DNA of 64,000 nt from Anaeromyces robustus. Its lineage: Eukaryota; Neocallimastigomycota; Neocallimastigomycetes; Neocallimastigales; Neocallimastigaceae. Below the pieces are notes generated by a model that made no database searches, was not told the DNA's origin, and saw only the letters and a program-made list of their open reading frames with translations. The stretch is taken from contig MCFG01000322.1 of the NCBI GenBank assembly GCA_002104895.1, positions 18,282 to 82,281 of the forward strand, read 5' to 3'. The position numbers and the translations under genes are program-made. Every line of letters starts with the position of its first letter. Position 1 is the first letter of the stretch. This document shows, in pieces, positions 21,220 through 33,600 of the stretch.

Positions 21220-22386
21220 GTTGCCACCTCTTCGGAACAGCTAACTCCTTCAATATTAAACCCCCATAAAATTAGACTCAAACCTGGAGCAAAACCTCTT
21301 AAACAAAAATATTATCGCTTAGCTAAATTCAAAACCGATATTTTAAAGGAAGAATTAACTATACTTATTGAAAACGATTTAATTGAAATATCTTTTTCTG
21401 AATGGTCCTCGTCAGTAGTTCTTGTGCCTAAACCTAATGGAAAATGGCTTATGTGTATTGACTATCGGAAGGTCAATGAGTTAACTGAAAAAGATGCCTA
21501 CCCTCTTCCTTTAATTGATGGAATATTTGATAGTTTAAATGGGACTACAATTTTCACCACCTTAGATCTTTATTCAGGATATCACCAAATTCTTATGGAT
21601 CCAGAAAGTATTGAAATAACTAGTTTTACCACTAAGTTTGGTAACTATCAATTTAAAGTGATGCCCTTTGGACTTACTGGAGCACCAGCTACCTTCCAAA
21701 GAGAAATGAATAGAATCTTATTCCCTCTCATAGGAAAATGTGTCTTTAACTTTATTGATGATATATTAATATATTCTAAGACTATTGAAGAACATATAGA
21801 TCATATTAAACAAGTCTTAGAAATATTCCAGAAAAATAAGCTAAAAATTAATTTGGAGAAGTGTCACTTCATGCAAACGGAGGTAAACGTTTTAGGACAT
21901 AAACTGACTACTCAAGGCCTAAAACCATTAGAAAATAAAGTGGAAGTCATTAAGAAGTGGAAATCACCTACCGACGTGCATGAGTTAAGGTCATTTTTAG
22001 GTAATGTCGGGTATTATTATCGAGATTTCATTCCCAACTATTCGCAAATTACTGCCCCTATTTGTAAACTTCTTAGAAAGGGAGTTAAATATAAATGGAC
22101 ACCTGAACATGAAGAAAGATTCGTTTTATTGAAAGAACGGTTGATAAATGTTCCAATCCTAAAATTTCCAGATTTTGAAAAGGAATTTATTATCAGAACA
22201 GATGCTTCGTACGAGGGTTTAGGAGGTGTTCTACTTCAAAAGGATGAATCAGGAATTGAACACCCGATCCATTTTATTAGCAGAAGTTTAAGTAAAACAG
22301 AAAGAAACTATGGAATTACAGATCTAGAAGGAGCTGCTTTATTGTATTACCAAACTAAAATCGTATATTATGGGAAGTCCCTTTAG
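21220..22386 (+). pseudogene. Gyp-C reverse transcriptase and RNase H
   Basis: Coding similarity begins right after the LTR (LRLKPGAKPLKQKYYRLA-like region) and stays open to 22386. Motifs in order: VLVPKPNGKWLMCIDYRKVN, DAYPLPLID, TTLDLYSGYHQI, VMPFGLTGAPATFQ, catalytic FIDDILIYSKT (near residue 117 of the 21424 frame), GHKLTTQGLKP, FLGNVGYYYRDFI, and the RNase H start IIRTDASYEGLGGVLLQ. LTGAP and GYHQI differ from Gyp-A/B (LKNAP, AYNLV), so this is a separate gypsy lineage. The frame is lost near 22350 and resumes in the overlapping frame at 22370. Confidence 0.88.
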
Positions 22387-23769
22387 AACAGTTGTTTACA
22401 CTGACCATAAACCCTTGCTTGGACTCTTTAATAACAAGGAACCTAACAATTCTCGACAAACAAGGTGTTGTCTTATAGCTAGTATGTTAAAGGTAGATAT
22501 TCGCTATGAACCAGGAAAGAAAAATGTATTAGCTGATGCCTTATCTAGGATGAAAAGAGAAGAAGATAAGAAACTATTAGTTACGAAAATTTCAAATAAA
22601 GATCAAGAAACCTTACTGTCCAAAGTAATTAAAGACTTTATTGAAGAAAAATTTACGAAAATTGACGGGGTAAATTACTTTATAGATGGAAGTTCTTATA
22701 GAAAGTTAGTAAAGAAAACTAAGGAAAAGGTAAAGTTAATTTTAGAAGCCCATGAAGTAGGACATGAAGGCTATTATAAAATATATCAAAGACTAAAGAA
22801 AAGTTACTATTGGAACGATATGATAAATGATGTTAAAAGGATTGCATCAAAATATGAAAAGTGTCATCTTAATCGTTCCCAACCTTATCCAGATGCAACT
22901 GAAAACATTCCGACTAGAGTTGAAGGCCCTTTCGTTCACCTTGGCTTAGATATTATTGGACCATTAGTTAAAACTGCTAATAATAATCAGTATATTATTG
23001 TGGCAGTAGATTACTTTACTAAGTGGGTCGAAGCAGAACCCACTAAAACTATTACTTCTCAAGATATAATAAAATTTTTAATTAATGTCTTTGCCCGTCA
23101 TGGTGTGCCCCAAATAATTACTACCGACAATGGAGTACAGTTTACTTCGGACATGACTAAAGTTTTTCTAGACTTATATGATGTGTATGTAAAATTTATT
23201 ACTACATATCATCCTGAAAGTAATGGTTTAACGGAAAATCGTAATAAAGAAATAGGAAAATTATTACGATTATTAGGAACGAAAAACAAAGATTGGGATG
23301 AAGTTTTACCGTCTGCACTTTGGGCATTGCGTACTACTAAGAATACCGTTACTAACCATTCCAGTTTCGAGCTAGTTTACGACAGAGAAGACCAACAACC
23401 CTTTGATATTGCTGCCAGGCCAACCAAAGGTATTAATAAATCCTCCGATGAAGTCTTGTTAGAAAAATTTATTAATCATTATCGATGGACTATAGAAGCC
23501 TGTAATAATATTAAAACTACTAATAAATAATGGGTTTCTAGAAGAGAAGAAAAACAAAGTATGAAGGAAGGAAGAAAAATCAAAGTAGGAGATTTAGTTC
23601 TAGTACGAATTTTAATCGAACCAAATTAGAACCCTATTTTGTGGGACCTCTTAAAGTAATAAAAAAAGAGTTTAATACAGTAACCTTGGCTGATATAAAG
23701 ACAGGTATCCAAATGAACCGAAATGTTCATCTTAAAAATATTATAAAGTATAACTCTGCCTTTACATAA
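22370..23769 (+). pseudogene. Gyp-C RNase H end and integrase
   Basis: Continues as VVYTDHKPLLGLF and YEPGKKNVLADALSRM (end of RNase H). The integrase follows: zinc module H..H (AHEVGHEGYYK; the first H pair) and a C pair of which only one is clear (KYEKCHL). The catalytic residues are D in LGLDIIGPL, D in ITTDNGVQFTSD and E in YHPESNGLTENRNKEI. TAA at 23528-23530 interrupts the frame before WVSRREEK. After another shift near 23615 the C-terminal GPY/F-like segment (YFVGPLKVIKKEF, VHLKNIIKYN) ends at 23769. No chromodomain is seen. Confidence 0.87.
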
Positions 23770-23791
23770 GTCAGAGTCTTCGAGGGGCATT

Positions 23792-24740
23792 TGTTAAAGA
23801 ATGAACTTATAATGTATTAATTTTCATAAATTTTAATTATTATGATATATAATAATTTTAAGTTCTCTTATTTTATTTTAACTTTACAATATTTCTTTTA
23901 CATTTACTATTATTTAAATAGTTACTTTTATTAAGAAATTCCTATATGTTATATTTTTTTTTCCTTTATCAATATCAAATTTTATCATATATTCTTATTA
24001 TCAATATATTAATATGAAATTCTATTAAAATTATTTTTATTTATATAATACAATATATTCAAATATTTTAAACTATGAATATCAATATTTTTCTTTTTAA
24101 AAAAATTTTTTTATTAATATTATAATACATTAATAATAAATTAATAATTTATCAACAAATAAAAAATTATTATTGAAAATTTATATTAAAATATTAAGTC
24201 GAATAAAAATATATTATAAGAAAATAAAAAAATATATATTTAGCCGAGTAATTAAATAAAAATTTAATTAGTATTAATAATAAATAGTAATTATATAATT
24301 AAATATCAATAAATAATATATAAATTAAATAGTTAATTAAAATATTAGAAATTTACTAAACCACATAATCAATTGAAGCTTTATTAATAATATTTCTGTA
24401 AAATCTTCTAAAATTTTACTTCCTATATATTAAAAATTATAATTCTAATAAATTAACTGTAATTTAATAATATACATGTATTATTTATAAATATCAGAAA
24501 TAATAATATAATATTAATTCATTTCCTATTTAAAAATTAAAATATCTTCTATAATATACTTGAAAAGCCATCAACTTTAAAATTCCAAAAAGTATAAATA
24601 GCGATAAAATTTCAAGAATAGAATAAATTGAATAGATAGAAACTAATAGAAATTATTAATAAATAAAAGAACTTGTAAAACATAAATTAGTGTGGCTTGT
24701 TAGTGTTGTGCTAATATTTTTTTTTTTATGAACCTTAACA
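23792..24740 (+). mobile_element. Gyp-C 3' LTR
   Basis: TGTTAAAG...CTTAACA, 949 bp, directly after a short G-rich polypurine-like tract (CGAGGGGCA). It contains TATAAATA near 24594 and many AATAAA-like sites. The partner 5' LTR is not in the window. Confidence 0.75.
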
Positions 24741-24877
24741 TAGGAATAACTCTTTCAATGTATATAATGGTATTACATTGTTACATATAATATTAAATAA
24801 AATATATGAATAAAATAATATTGATAAAAATCTAATAATATAAAACTAATATAAAACTATATAAAAACTAGGGAGAA
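24741..24877. other. AT-rich spacer
   Basis: Short AT-rich segment between the Gyp-C LTR and the first MULE iteron. Nothing else seen. Confidence 0.5.
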
Positions 24878-25317
24878 GTGCATTTCGGAATCGTACATTA
24901 TTGTATGTGGCTTGATGATAAAATATTTTATAGCCACATTTATCAAAAATAAATAAATAAATATATAAATAACTAAATAAAATCAAAATAATATTTTATT
25001 AATAATCTTTTAAATAATATTTTGTTAAAAATTGTATTATAAAAAAGGACTTGTTCTGTTATCATTAAATAAATAAAACTATTATAATTATTAAATAAAT
25101 AATTATTGTAATAAATAATAAATATATAAATAAATAAATACATAAATAATTAAATAAAATTAAATATTATTTTATTAATAATCTTTTAAATAATATTTTG
25201 TTAAAAATTGTATATAAAAAAGGACTTGTTCTGTTATCATTAAATAAATAAAACTATTATATTTTAAAAATAATTATTTACATATTAAATAAAATAAATA
25301 AAACTATTATATTTTAA

Positions 25318-25686
25318 AAATAATTATTTACATAAATATAATACTAATTATTGGAATTATTATAAGAATATAGAGCATATAACAAATAATGCTTCAGAAT
25401 ATTTTAATAATTACTTAAATAATTTATTTCCAAAAAAATCTTCATTTTTTAAATTAATTTATATATTAAAAAAAGAAGAATCCTTTTCCTACAATGATTA
25501 CGAAATGAGAATTAATGGAATCTGGAGAAAAAAACAAAAAATAATTAAAAAACTGATGAAATAAAAAATATAATTGAAAATTATAAGTATATGGAAAAAG
25601 ATTATATTTATAATGGATATGATAGAAAAGATATTGTTGAATTATGGTATAATTGCTTAATTGATTTAAATAATAAAAAATACTAA
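25318..25686 (+). pseudogene. MULE transposase C-terminal remnant, left arm
   Basis: Reads YWNYYKNIEHITNNASEYFN, FFKLIYILKKEESFSYNDYE and INGIWRKKQK, then after a frame change DRKDIVELWYNCLIDLNNKK and TAA at 25684-25686. It aligns with residues about 190-300 of the MULE at 27669. The NNASE block holds the third acidic residue of the MULE DDE domain. The rest of the domain is missing. A hairpin (TACTAATTT/AAATTAGTA) follows the stop. Confidence 0.75.
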
Positions 25687-26400
25687 TTTTTTATTATAAA
25701 TTAGTATTTTTCTAACCTTTTTAAATTATATGTTATGCTTAATTATTGTTCTTGTAACAATATAAGGAAATAAAATTACTTTAAGATTTTTTTTAGCTAG
25801 TTTTTAGCTAAATTATATCTAAAACTGATCTATTTAACTATAATTAAAATATAATTAATATCAATATCAAAATTTTTAGTATAAAAATATTATTAATATC
25901 AATATCAAAATTTTTAATATAAATATATTATTATTAATATCAATATCAAATTTTTTAGTATAAAAATATTATCAATATCAATGTCAATCTTATTTAGTAA
26001 AAATAATAATATCAATTATGTTTAAAAAATCATTAAATAAATATTTTTTTATTTTTTTATTATTTTATTAAAATTTTAGTTATTATTATTACAATTTAAT
26101 AATAAAATAAATTAAAATATTGAATATAAATGAAAAATATTATAAAATATTAAATAAAATAAAAGACTTTGAAAAAATATGATTTTTGTTTGTTTGTAAA
26201 AGTTAATGAATAACTTGAATCTTTCTTTTTTAAATTTTTTTTGTATTCTTTTGTATTTTTTTTTTCAATTCTTTGATTTTATTATAATTATTTTTATTTC
26301 ATTTTATTTCATTTTTTAATTTGTAATTATTAATTATAATTTTTAATTATTATTTATTTATTTATTCATTTATTTAATATATAAAATTTCATGCGCCACA

Positions 26401-26460
26401 GATTCCGAAATGCACAATTCCGAAATGCACGATTCCGAAATGCACGATTGCGAAATGCAC
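26401..26460. repeat. Four 15-bp iterons (GATTCCGAAATGCAC)
   Basis: Four head-to-tail copies with one substitution in each variant unit. Inverted relative to 24878 and to the units at 11972. Confidence 0.9.
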
Positions 26461-26544
26461 CACATTCTAAAAACTATTTAATAAATTTAATTATAAGAAT
26501 TATAATATAAGATTTTAGATTTATAACTATTCTAACTATTTAAT

Positions 26545-26745
26545 ATTTAATTTTAGAAATAAATAATAAATAATAGAAATAAATAATAAATAATAGAAAT
26601 AAATAATAAATAATAGAAATAAATAATAAATAATAGAAATAAATAATAAATAATAAATAATAAATAATAGAAATAAATAATAAATAATAAATAATAGAAA
26701 TAAATAATAAATAATAATAAAATAATAAATTATAAATAATAAATA
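26545..26745. repeat. Minisatellite, AATAATAAATAATAGAAAT units
   Basis: About eight to ten units of 19-20 bp with small expansions. It creates a spurious hydrophobic antisense frame. No gene. Confidence 0.9.
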
Positions 26746-27126
26746 TGCCACTTGGTGAAATGGGATTTGGTGATACATAGCTATTAAATTAAATTATTTA
26801 AATAAATAAATAAAAATTAATTTGATAATATAAATTTTTGCAGTGTTACAAAAATACTATCAATAATTATAATTATAATATTGTTATAATGATAATAAAA
26901 ATAATAAAATAATAATAATAATAATTAATATATAAATAATAATAAAAAAATTATAAAAGAAAATAATAAAATAAGAATTTTAATATTTGAATATTAAATA
27001 TAAAAGAATTAAAATAATATTAAGCTTGAATAATTAAATCATTATTAATTGAAAATAAATAATTAATTATATTTATTGAAATTGATAATATTAAAACATT
27101 TAATCACATATATTTAAAAACTTTTA

Positions 27127-28571
27127 TTGAAAATGGAAGAAAATATAGAAATTGAGATAAGCGAAACTAATAGAGAGAATGAACAAATTATTATAAACAG
27201 AAAATATAAATTTAATCTTTCATCTAAAAGAAAAGACAATTCAAAAATATATAAATGTACTGAATATAAAACAATGAATAAGTGCAAATCATTCATTATT
27301 TTAAATGATAAATATGAAATATTAAAGTATGATAGCTCACATAATCATCTTGAAAAAAATATGAAGCAACTACATCATTAGTAAAACATAAAATTAAATA
27401 TGAAATTAGAAGAAGTTTATTTCCTTTTGATATAAAACCAAAACGTTTATATGATGAAATTTCTCCTGAAATGGGATCTCAATGTTGTTAATATAAAACA
27501 ATTAAATCTTCAATAGCAAGAAATATAAGTAAAAATTTACCTCCTGATTTAAAATCATTTGATGAAATTCCCGATGTATAAGAATATTATAAAACAAAAG
27601 AGGATAAAGAATTTAAAATATTCAAAAATGATAATCTTATAATTTTTCAATCTCCATTCCAAGCAGAATTGTCTTCAAAATATGAAGACATATTTGCAGA
27701 TGGGACTTTTTACACTGCACCTGCAATAGCTCAACAAGCATTCATAACAAGAACGTATATTGAAAAATTAAATAGTTTTTATACTACTTCTTTTTCTATT
27801 ATAAAAAATAAAGAACAAATAAATTATGAAATATTATTAGAGGAACTAAAAAAAAATGCTATTAAATATAACAGTAATAATGAAATTACTCCAAAGTATT
27901 TTCATTGTGATTTTGAGAAGGCGATATCAAATGCCGCCGAAAAAGTATTTCCAAATATAAATATCAAATATTGTATTTGGCACTACAAAAGAGCATTAAA
28001 AAATAAATTTAATAAATTATGCTCTAAAGAAGTAATAAGTAACAATGATTTAAATAATGATTATAAACATATTTCAAATTTTCCATTCATAAATCCAGAT
28101 TATATATACGATATTTATAATAGAATTAAAAGCAAGTGTAAAGAACATAATTATGTTCAATTTTTAGAATTTTTAGAATTTTTAGAATATTTTAAATATA
28201 CATATTTAATTGATTATAATATTAAGTATTGGAATTACTATAATAATATAAAACATATTACAAACAATGCTTCAGAATCTTATAATAATCAATTAAAAAG
28301 TATTTTTTCAAAAAAACCTACTTTTTTTAAATTAATATATGTATTACAAAAACAAGAGTTCTTATCTAATATTGACTACCAAAGGAGAATTGCAGGATAT
28401 TGGGAAAAAAAGCCAAAGAAACTAATAAGAACCGATGAAATTAATGCTATAGTTAAATATTACAAAATTATGGAAATCCTGGAAAAAAGAAAAAATGAAA
28501 TTGATAGAAATAAAATAACTAATTTATGGTTAGATTGTTTAGATGATTTAAATATTAAAATTATTAATTAA
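27127..28571 (+). pseudogene. Mutator-like (MULE) transposase with FLYWCH-type domain
   Basis: Cut-and-paste DNA transposase. The first part (27127-27381) has a zinc-binding DNA-recognition module with CTEYKTMNKC and SHNH-type residues. The frame breaks near 27381, and stops follow at about 27490 and 27580. From about 27590 a long open frame (300 residues counted from the TTG at 27669, but really entered from upstream) holds the MULE core. Its features are D in FADGTFYTA, D in FHCDFEKAISNAAEKVFP, a C..H pair in KYCIWHYKRAL and E in NNASESYNN. The catalytic domain looks complete, but without an intact N-terminus the gene is probably dead. Confidence 0.85.
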
Positions 28572-29029
28572 TAATTAAAAAAAAAAAAAAAAAACAGAGA
28601 AATAACCAAATAAATATGATCAATAGAGTTTTATTTTAAAAATTTATTTAATAATATTAAAAATAATTAATATTATTTTATTTTATTATTTTATTATTTA
28701 TTATTTTATTATTTTATTATTTTATTATTTTATTATTTTATTATTTTATTATTTATTATTTTATTATTTTATTATATAAAAATTTATGTTTTAATAATAT
28801 TAAAAATAATTAATATTATTTTATTATTCTATTATTACTTTATAATTTTATTATTTTATTATGGTTAGATTGTTGAGATGATTTAAATATTAAAATTATT
28901 AATTAATAATTAAAAAATAAAAGAAAAATTACTAAATAAATATGATCAATATAGTTTTATTTTAAAAATTTATGTTTTAATAATATTTTTTTATTATTTT
29001 ATTATTTTATTATTTTATTTATGAAATAT
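28572..29029. repeat. TTATTTTA microsatellite and a local tandem duplication
   Basis: The last 40 bp of the MULE gene plus its downstream sequence are duplicated (28527-28660 and 28858-28990), separated by TTATTTTATTA-type arrays. No other gene. Confidence 0.75.
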
Positions 29030-29930
29030 CATTTATTTTATTTTATATTAAAAATTTTGATGTTGATATTAATAATATTTTTACACTAAAAATTTTGATA
29101 TTGATATTAATAATATTTTTATACTAAAAATTTTGATATTGATATTAATTATATTTTAATTATAGTTAAATAGATCAGTTTTAGATATAATTTAGCTAAA
29201 AACTAGCTAAAAAAAATCTTAAAAGTAATTTTATTTCCTTATATTGTTACAAGAACAATAATTAAGCATAACATATAATTTAAAAAGGTTAGAAAAAATA
29301 CTAATTTATAATAAAAAATTAGTATTTTTTATTATTTAAATCAATTAAGCAATTATACCATAATTCAACAATATCTTTTCTATCATATCCATTATAAATA
29401 TAATCTTTTTCCATATATTTATAATTTTCAATTATATTTTTTATTTCATCAGTTTTTCTAATTATTTTTTGTTTTTTTCTCCAGATTCCATTAATTCTCC
29501 TTTCGTAATCATTGTAGGATAAGGATTCTTCTTTTTTTAATATATAAATTAATTTAAAAGATGATGTTTTTTTGGAAATAAATTATTTAAGTAATTATTA
29601 AAAGATTCTGAAGCATTATTTGTTATATGCTCTATATTCTTATAATAATTCCAATTATTAGTATTATATTTATGTAAATAATTATTTTTAAAATATTCTA
29701 AAAATTCCAAAAAATTGCTATAGTTATTTTTAACTATATAATAAATAAATAAATAAATATTAAATAATAATTATAATTATTTAATAATTATTTATTTATT
29801 TATTTATTATTTATTACAATATTTATTTATTTAATAATTATAATAGTTTTATTTATTTAATGATAACAGAACAAGTCCTTTTTTATATACAATCTTTAAC
29901 AAAATATTATTTAAAAGATTATTAATAAAA
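29030..29930. repeat. Right arm of MULE palindrome
   Basis: Reverse complement of about 24990-26000. It includes the minisatellite, the MULE 3' end and the AAGTCCTTTTTTATA block. It is cut at 29931 by the Gyp-B LTR. Confidence 0.8.
29319..29735 (-). pseudogene. MULE transposase C-terminal remnant, right arm
   Basis: Minus-strand copy of the remnant at 25318-25686, with the same stop (TAA at 29319-29321) and the WYNCLIDLN ending. It extends a little further upstream towards 29735 before dissolving into AT repeats. It has the same loss of the first two catalytic residues. Confidence 0.72.
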
Positions 29931-30569
29931 TGTAAAGGATTGTTAAAAAATAGATTACAACAACAATTTAAAAACACTAACACGAAAATTAAAAAAAATA
30001 TTCTAATAAAAATATATTTTGTTAAAATATATGTTTTATTAATTTTCTGAAAATTAAAAAATTTAAAATAATAACAATTACACCTTTCAAAATTTAAGAA
30101 ATTTTGAAGTATTTTTATATTTTTTTTATAATTATATTTATTATATATTATACTAATTTATTTATATTTAATTTCTATTTATTTACGGACTATCTAACTA
30201 ACTAAACTTTATTATTTAATAAATTTATTTATTATTTCTAAAAATGGAAATTTTAAATTAACTATTTAAACTAAGACTAAATAATTTCAATTGAGTTCAT
30301 TTATTATTTATTTATTATTCTAATATTAATAATATATTTTATTATATATTTTAAATTTAAAAACAATGAAAAATTTTATAAATTAAAAGTGAAAAAATTA
30401 ATATTTCACAAAATAAATTAATAATTTATTTTGTTTTGAACTTTATTTAATTGATTTAAATTATTGTTTCACAATAATTTTACAGAAATATTTTTTGTAA
30501 TTCAGTTACTTGAAAAGTGGCTGAATTTAAAATTAAAGATATTATAATGTGGCGTATAATATCTTTACA
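29931..30569 (-). repeat. Gyp-B 3' LTR
   Basis: TGTAAAGG...CTTTACA on the plus strand, 639 bp. Differs from the 5' LTR mainly by a T-run length change. Confidence 0.93.
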
Positions 30570-30601
30570 ATCTCTCTCCTTAAAGTCGAGCTCCTGCGAG
30601 A

Positions 30602-33600
30602 TTACAATTTTCTTGGTTCAATGTTAATAAAAACAGGTCGAGGCTTATGTCTAATATAATAGTCATTATTAAAGTCATCCTCTTCAGAACTCTTACCTTT
30701 TCTAGATCTTTTAAGGTATTGTTGAATCAATTGCTTGTCTGTTACTTGGTCTTCTTTGATCCACGATTGATCTACTGGATCGTTACCTTTCCAGGACATA
30801 AGATAATAAGTTTCACCTTTATAGGTTTTCATATCGATTATCTTATCCGGACTTTTATCGATTGAGTCAACAGTTAGATGTGTATTTCTTCTAGGTCTCA
30901 AAGATCTACCTTTAAATTCATTTTCGTGATATGGTTCTAAAAGAGAAACATGAAAGACAGGATGACAACGCATATCACTAGGAAGATCTAATTCGAAAGC
31001 GAGAGGACTAACTTTTTTAGTAATAGTAAAAGGACCCATCATTTGATCTGCTAATTTTTTCTTGCTATTTTTTATATTGAGACCTTTGTATAACCACACT
31101 TGTTGACCCACTTCAAAACTAGGAGCATTCAATCTTCTTTTGTCTGCATACTTTTTATAGGTTTTCTTAGCATTATTCAAGTTTTCTTTAAGGAGTTTAA
31201 TATTATTTTCAATATCAATGACTCTTTTTTCAGCGCTATTTGGATTATCAAAGGATGGAATTTCTGGAGAGAATTTAGGATTAAATCCATAATTGGAAAA
31301 GAAAGGTGATTGTTTAGTAGATTGGTGGATAGTATTATTATAAGAAAATTCAGCAAAAGGTAAAATATCCACCCAATTATTTTGTCTTTCGTTAATAAAG
31401 CATCGAAGATATTGTTCCAAGATTCCATTCACCCTCTCCGTTTGACCGTCAGTATGAGGATGATTAGCAGTGGAAAGAGAATGATTAATATCAAGTAATT
31501 TACACATTCTATTCCAAAATTCAGAAGTAAATTGGGAGCCTCTATCAGAAATAATGGAATCTGGAAAACCATGAAGACGGAATATATTGTTAATGAATGA
31601 ATCAGCTGCGATTGAAGCAGTAGGCAGACAACGTAAAGGAATAAAATGAGCCATCTTAGTTAACCTATCGACTACAACCATAATAGTAGTCATTTCTCTT
31701 GATTTAGGAAGTTCAACTATGAAGTCCATTGAAATTTCCTTCCAAGGTCTTTCTGGAGTGGACAATGGGGAGAGTAATCCATAAGGTTTATGTTTTGGAA
31801 CTTTTGACTTGCAACAAATAAAACAAGACTTAATAAATTTTTTAATATCTTTTCTCATTTTAGGCCACCAAAAATTTCTAGAGATTAATTCGAATGTTTT
31901 CAAAACACCAAAATGGCCTGCTGTTATCGAATCATGATGAATTTCAAGAATTTTGCCACGAAGATTATACGGAACGTAAATGAGATTATTAAATAACAAG
32001 AAACCATCTCCGTCTAATTTTAAACAATCCATCTTTTTAAAGGGAGCATTCCCGTTCCTTCCTTCTAATATGAATTCTCTAGCTTTATTATAAAATTCGT
32101 CTGATTTTAAGTTTTTAAGTATAGAACTGACAATAGTTTTATCTTCAATGTTGCAAACACGAATAACACAACAAGAAGTAATTCTGTAAACATTAAAAAG
32201 ATGATCACTTCTACGAGATAAAATATCGGGTTTACCTGATTTCTTTCCTGCACGATAAATAAGTTCGAAATCAAATCGTGACAAGAATTCATTCCATCTA
32301 ATTTGTCTTTGCGAAAGCATCTCAGGTTTTCTTGGGAATGTGAGATTTTTGTGATCAGTATAAATAATAAACCGTTGTCGAGCGCCTTCTAAGTAATGAC
32401 GCCATTCTTCTAAAGCAGTCTTGATAGCAAGTAATTCTTTATCATAAATTGGGTAGTTTCTTTGAGCTTGATTGAGGCTTTTCGAAAGAAATGCAATGGG
32501 ATGTAACTTTCCATCGAATTCTTGAGAAAGAATTGCTCCAACAGCGAAATTACTTGCATCGGTTTCAACAATGAATTGTTGATTACTATCAGGGTGTTTT
32601 AAAATTGGAGCAGAGGTAAAGAGATTTTTTAAAGTATCAAAAGCATTTTGTTGTTCATCACTCCAATTATAAGGAACATTTTTTCTTGTAAGTTTGTGTA
32701 ATGGATTAGCAATTTTTGCAAAGTCTTTAATAAAAATACGGTAGTAATTGCATAATCCAATAAATGATTGTATCTCTTTGACATTTTTTGGAACAGGCCA
32801 ATCTAAAACTGCTTTTACCTTTTCTTTATCCATTTCTAAACCACGTCTAGAAATTACATATCCAAGAAAGGTTGTTTCTTCTACATCAAATTCACACTTT
32901 TCCAAGTTTAAGTATAAATTATTTTCTAACAATTTAATTAATACCTTTGTTACATGAGTATGATGTTCTTTAATATTCTTAGAGTATATGAGGATATCAT
33001 CAATATAAGAGATTACGAATTCATCAAGATAATCACTTAAAACATCATTTATAAAATGTTGAAATGTAGCTGGAGCATTTTTTAACCCGAAAGGCATTAC
33101 TAAATATTCATAATGACCATAACGAGTACGAAATGCAGTTTTGAATTCATCTCCTTCTTTGATTCTTACTAAATTATATGCAGATTTTAAGTCTAATTTA
33201 GTAAATATTTTGGCTCCTTTGACTCTATCTAATAAGTCACTGATTAAAGGAAGAGGATATGAATTGCGGATGGTCATTTCATTAAGTTTTCTATAATCAA
33301 CACACAAACGTAAAGAACCATCCTTTTTTTTAACGAAAAGAATAGGTGCTCCAGCAGGAGAAGTAGATTTTCTAATAAACCCTTTTTCTAAATTCTCTTT
33401 TAAATATCTTTTTAATTCCTCTCTTTCAATTTCATTTAAAGAATATAGTGGTCCGTAAAACAAACTACTATTTTCTTTTAATTTTATTTCACAATCGTAA
33501 TCACGATGTGGAGGCAATTTCTTACAATTTTGTTCATTAAACACATCAATAAAATCAATATATTGTGATGGTACAGTGACCATTTTTTCATCTTTATTTA

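Larger units (their letters stand above)
24878..26460. mobile_element. MULE-derived segment bounded by inverted iterons
   Basis: GTGCATTTCGGAATCGT at 24878-24894 and the inverted tandem iterons at 26401-26460 bracket a 1.6-kb AT-rich segment. This holds a broken MULE C-terminal region (25318-25686), a duplicated block (about 25000-25080 and 25175-25260, AAAAAAGGACTTGTTCTG), and about 38-bp minisatellite units at 25855-25990. It is the left arm of the palindrome with 29030-29930. Confidence 0.55.

Noticed and set aside
26401-26460. CRISPR array
   Set aside because: The 15-bp units are contiguous without spacers, in a eukaryotic context.
26536-26778. 80-residue hydrophobic Tyr/Phe/Ile protein
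   Set aside because: Translation of the AT minisatellite.
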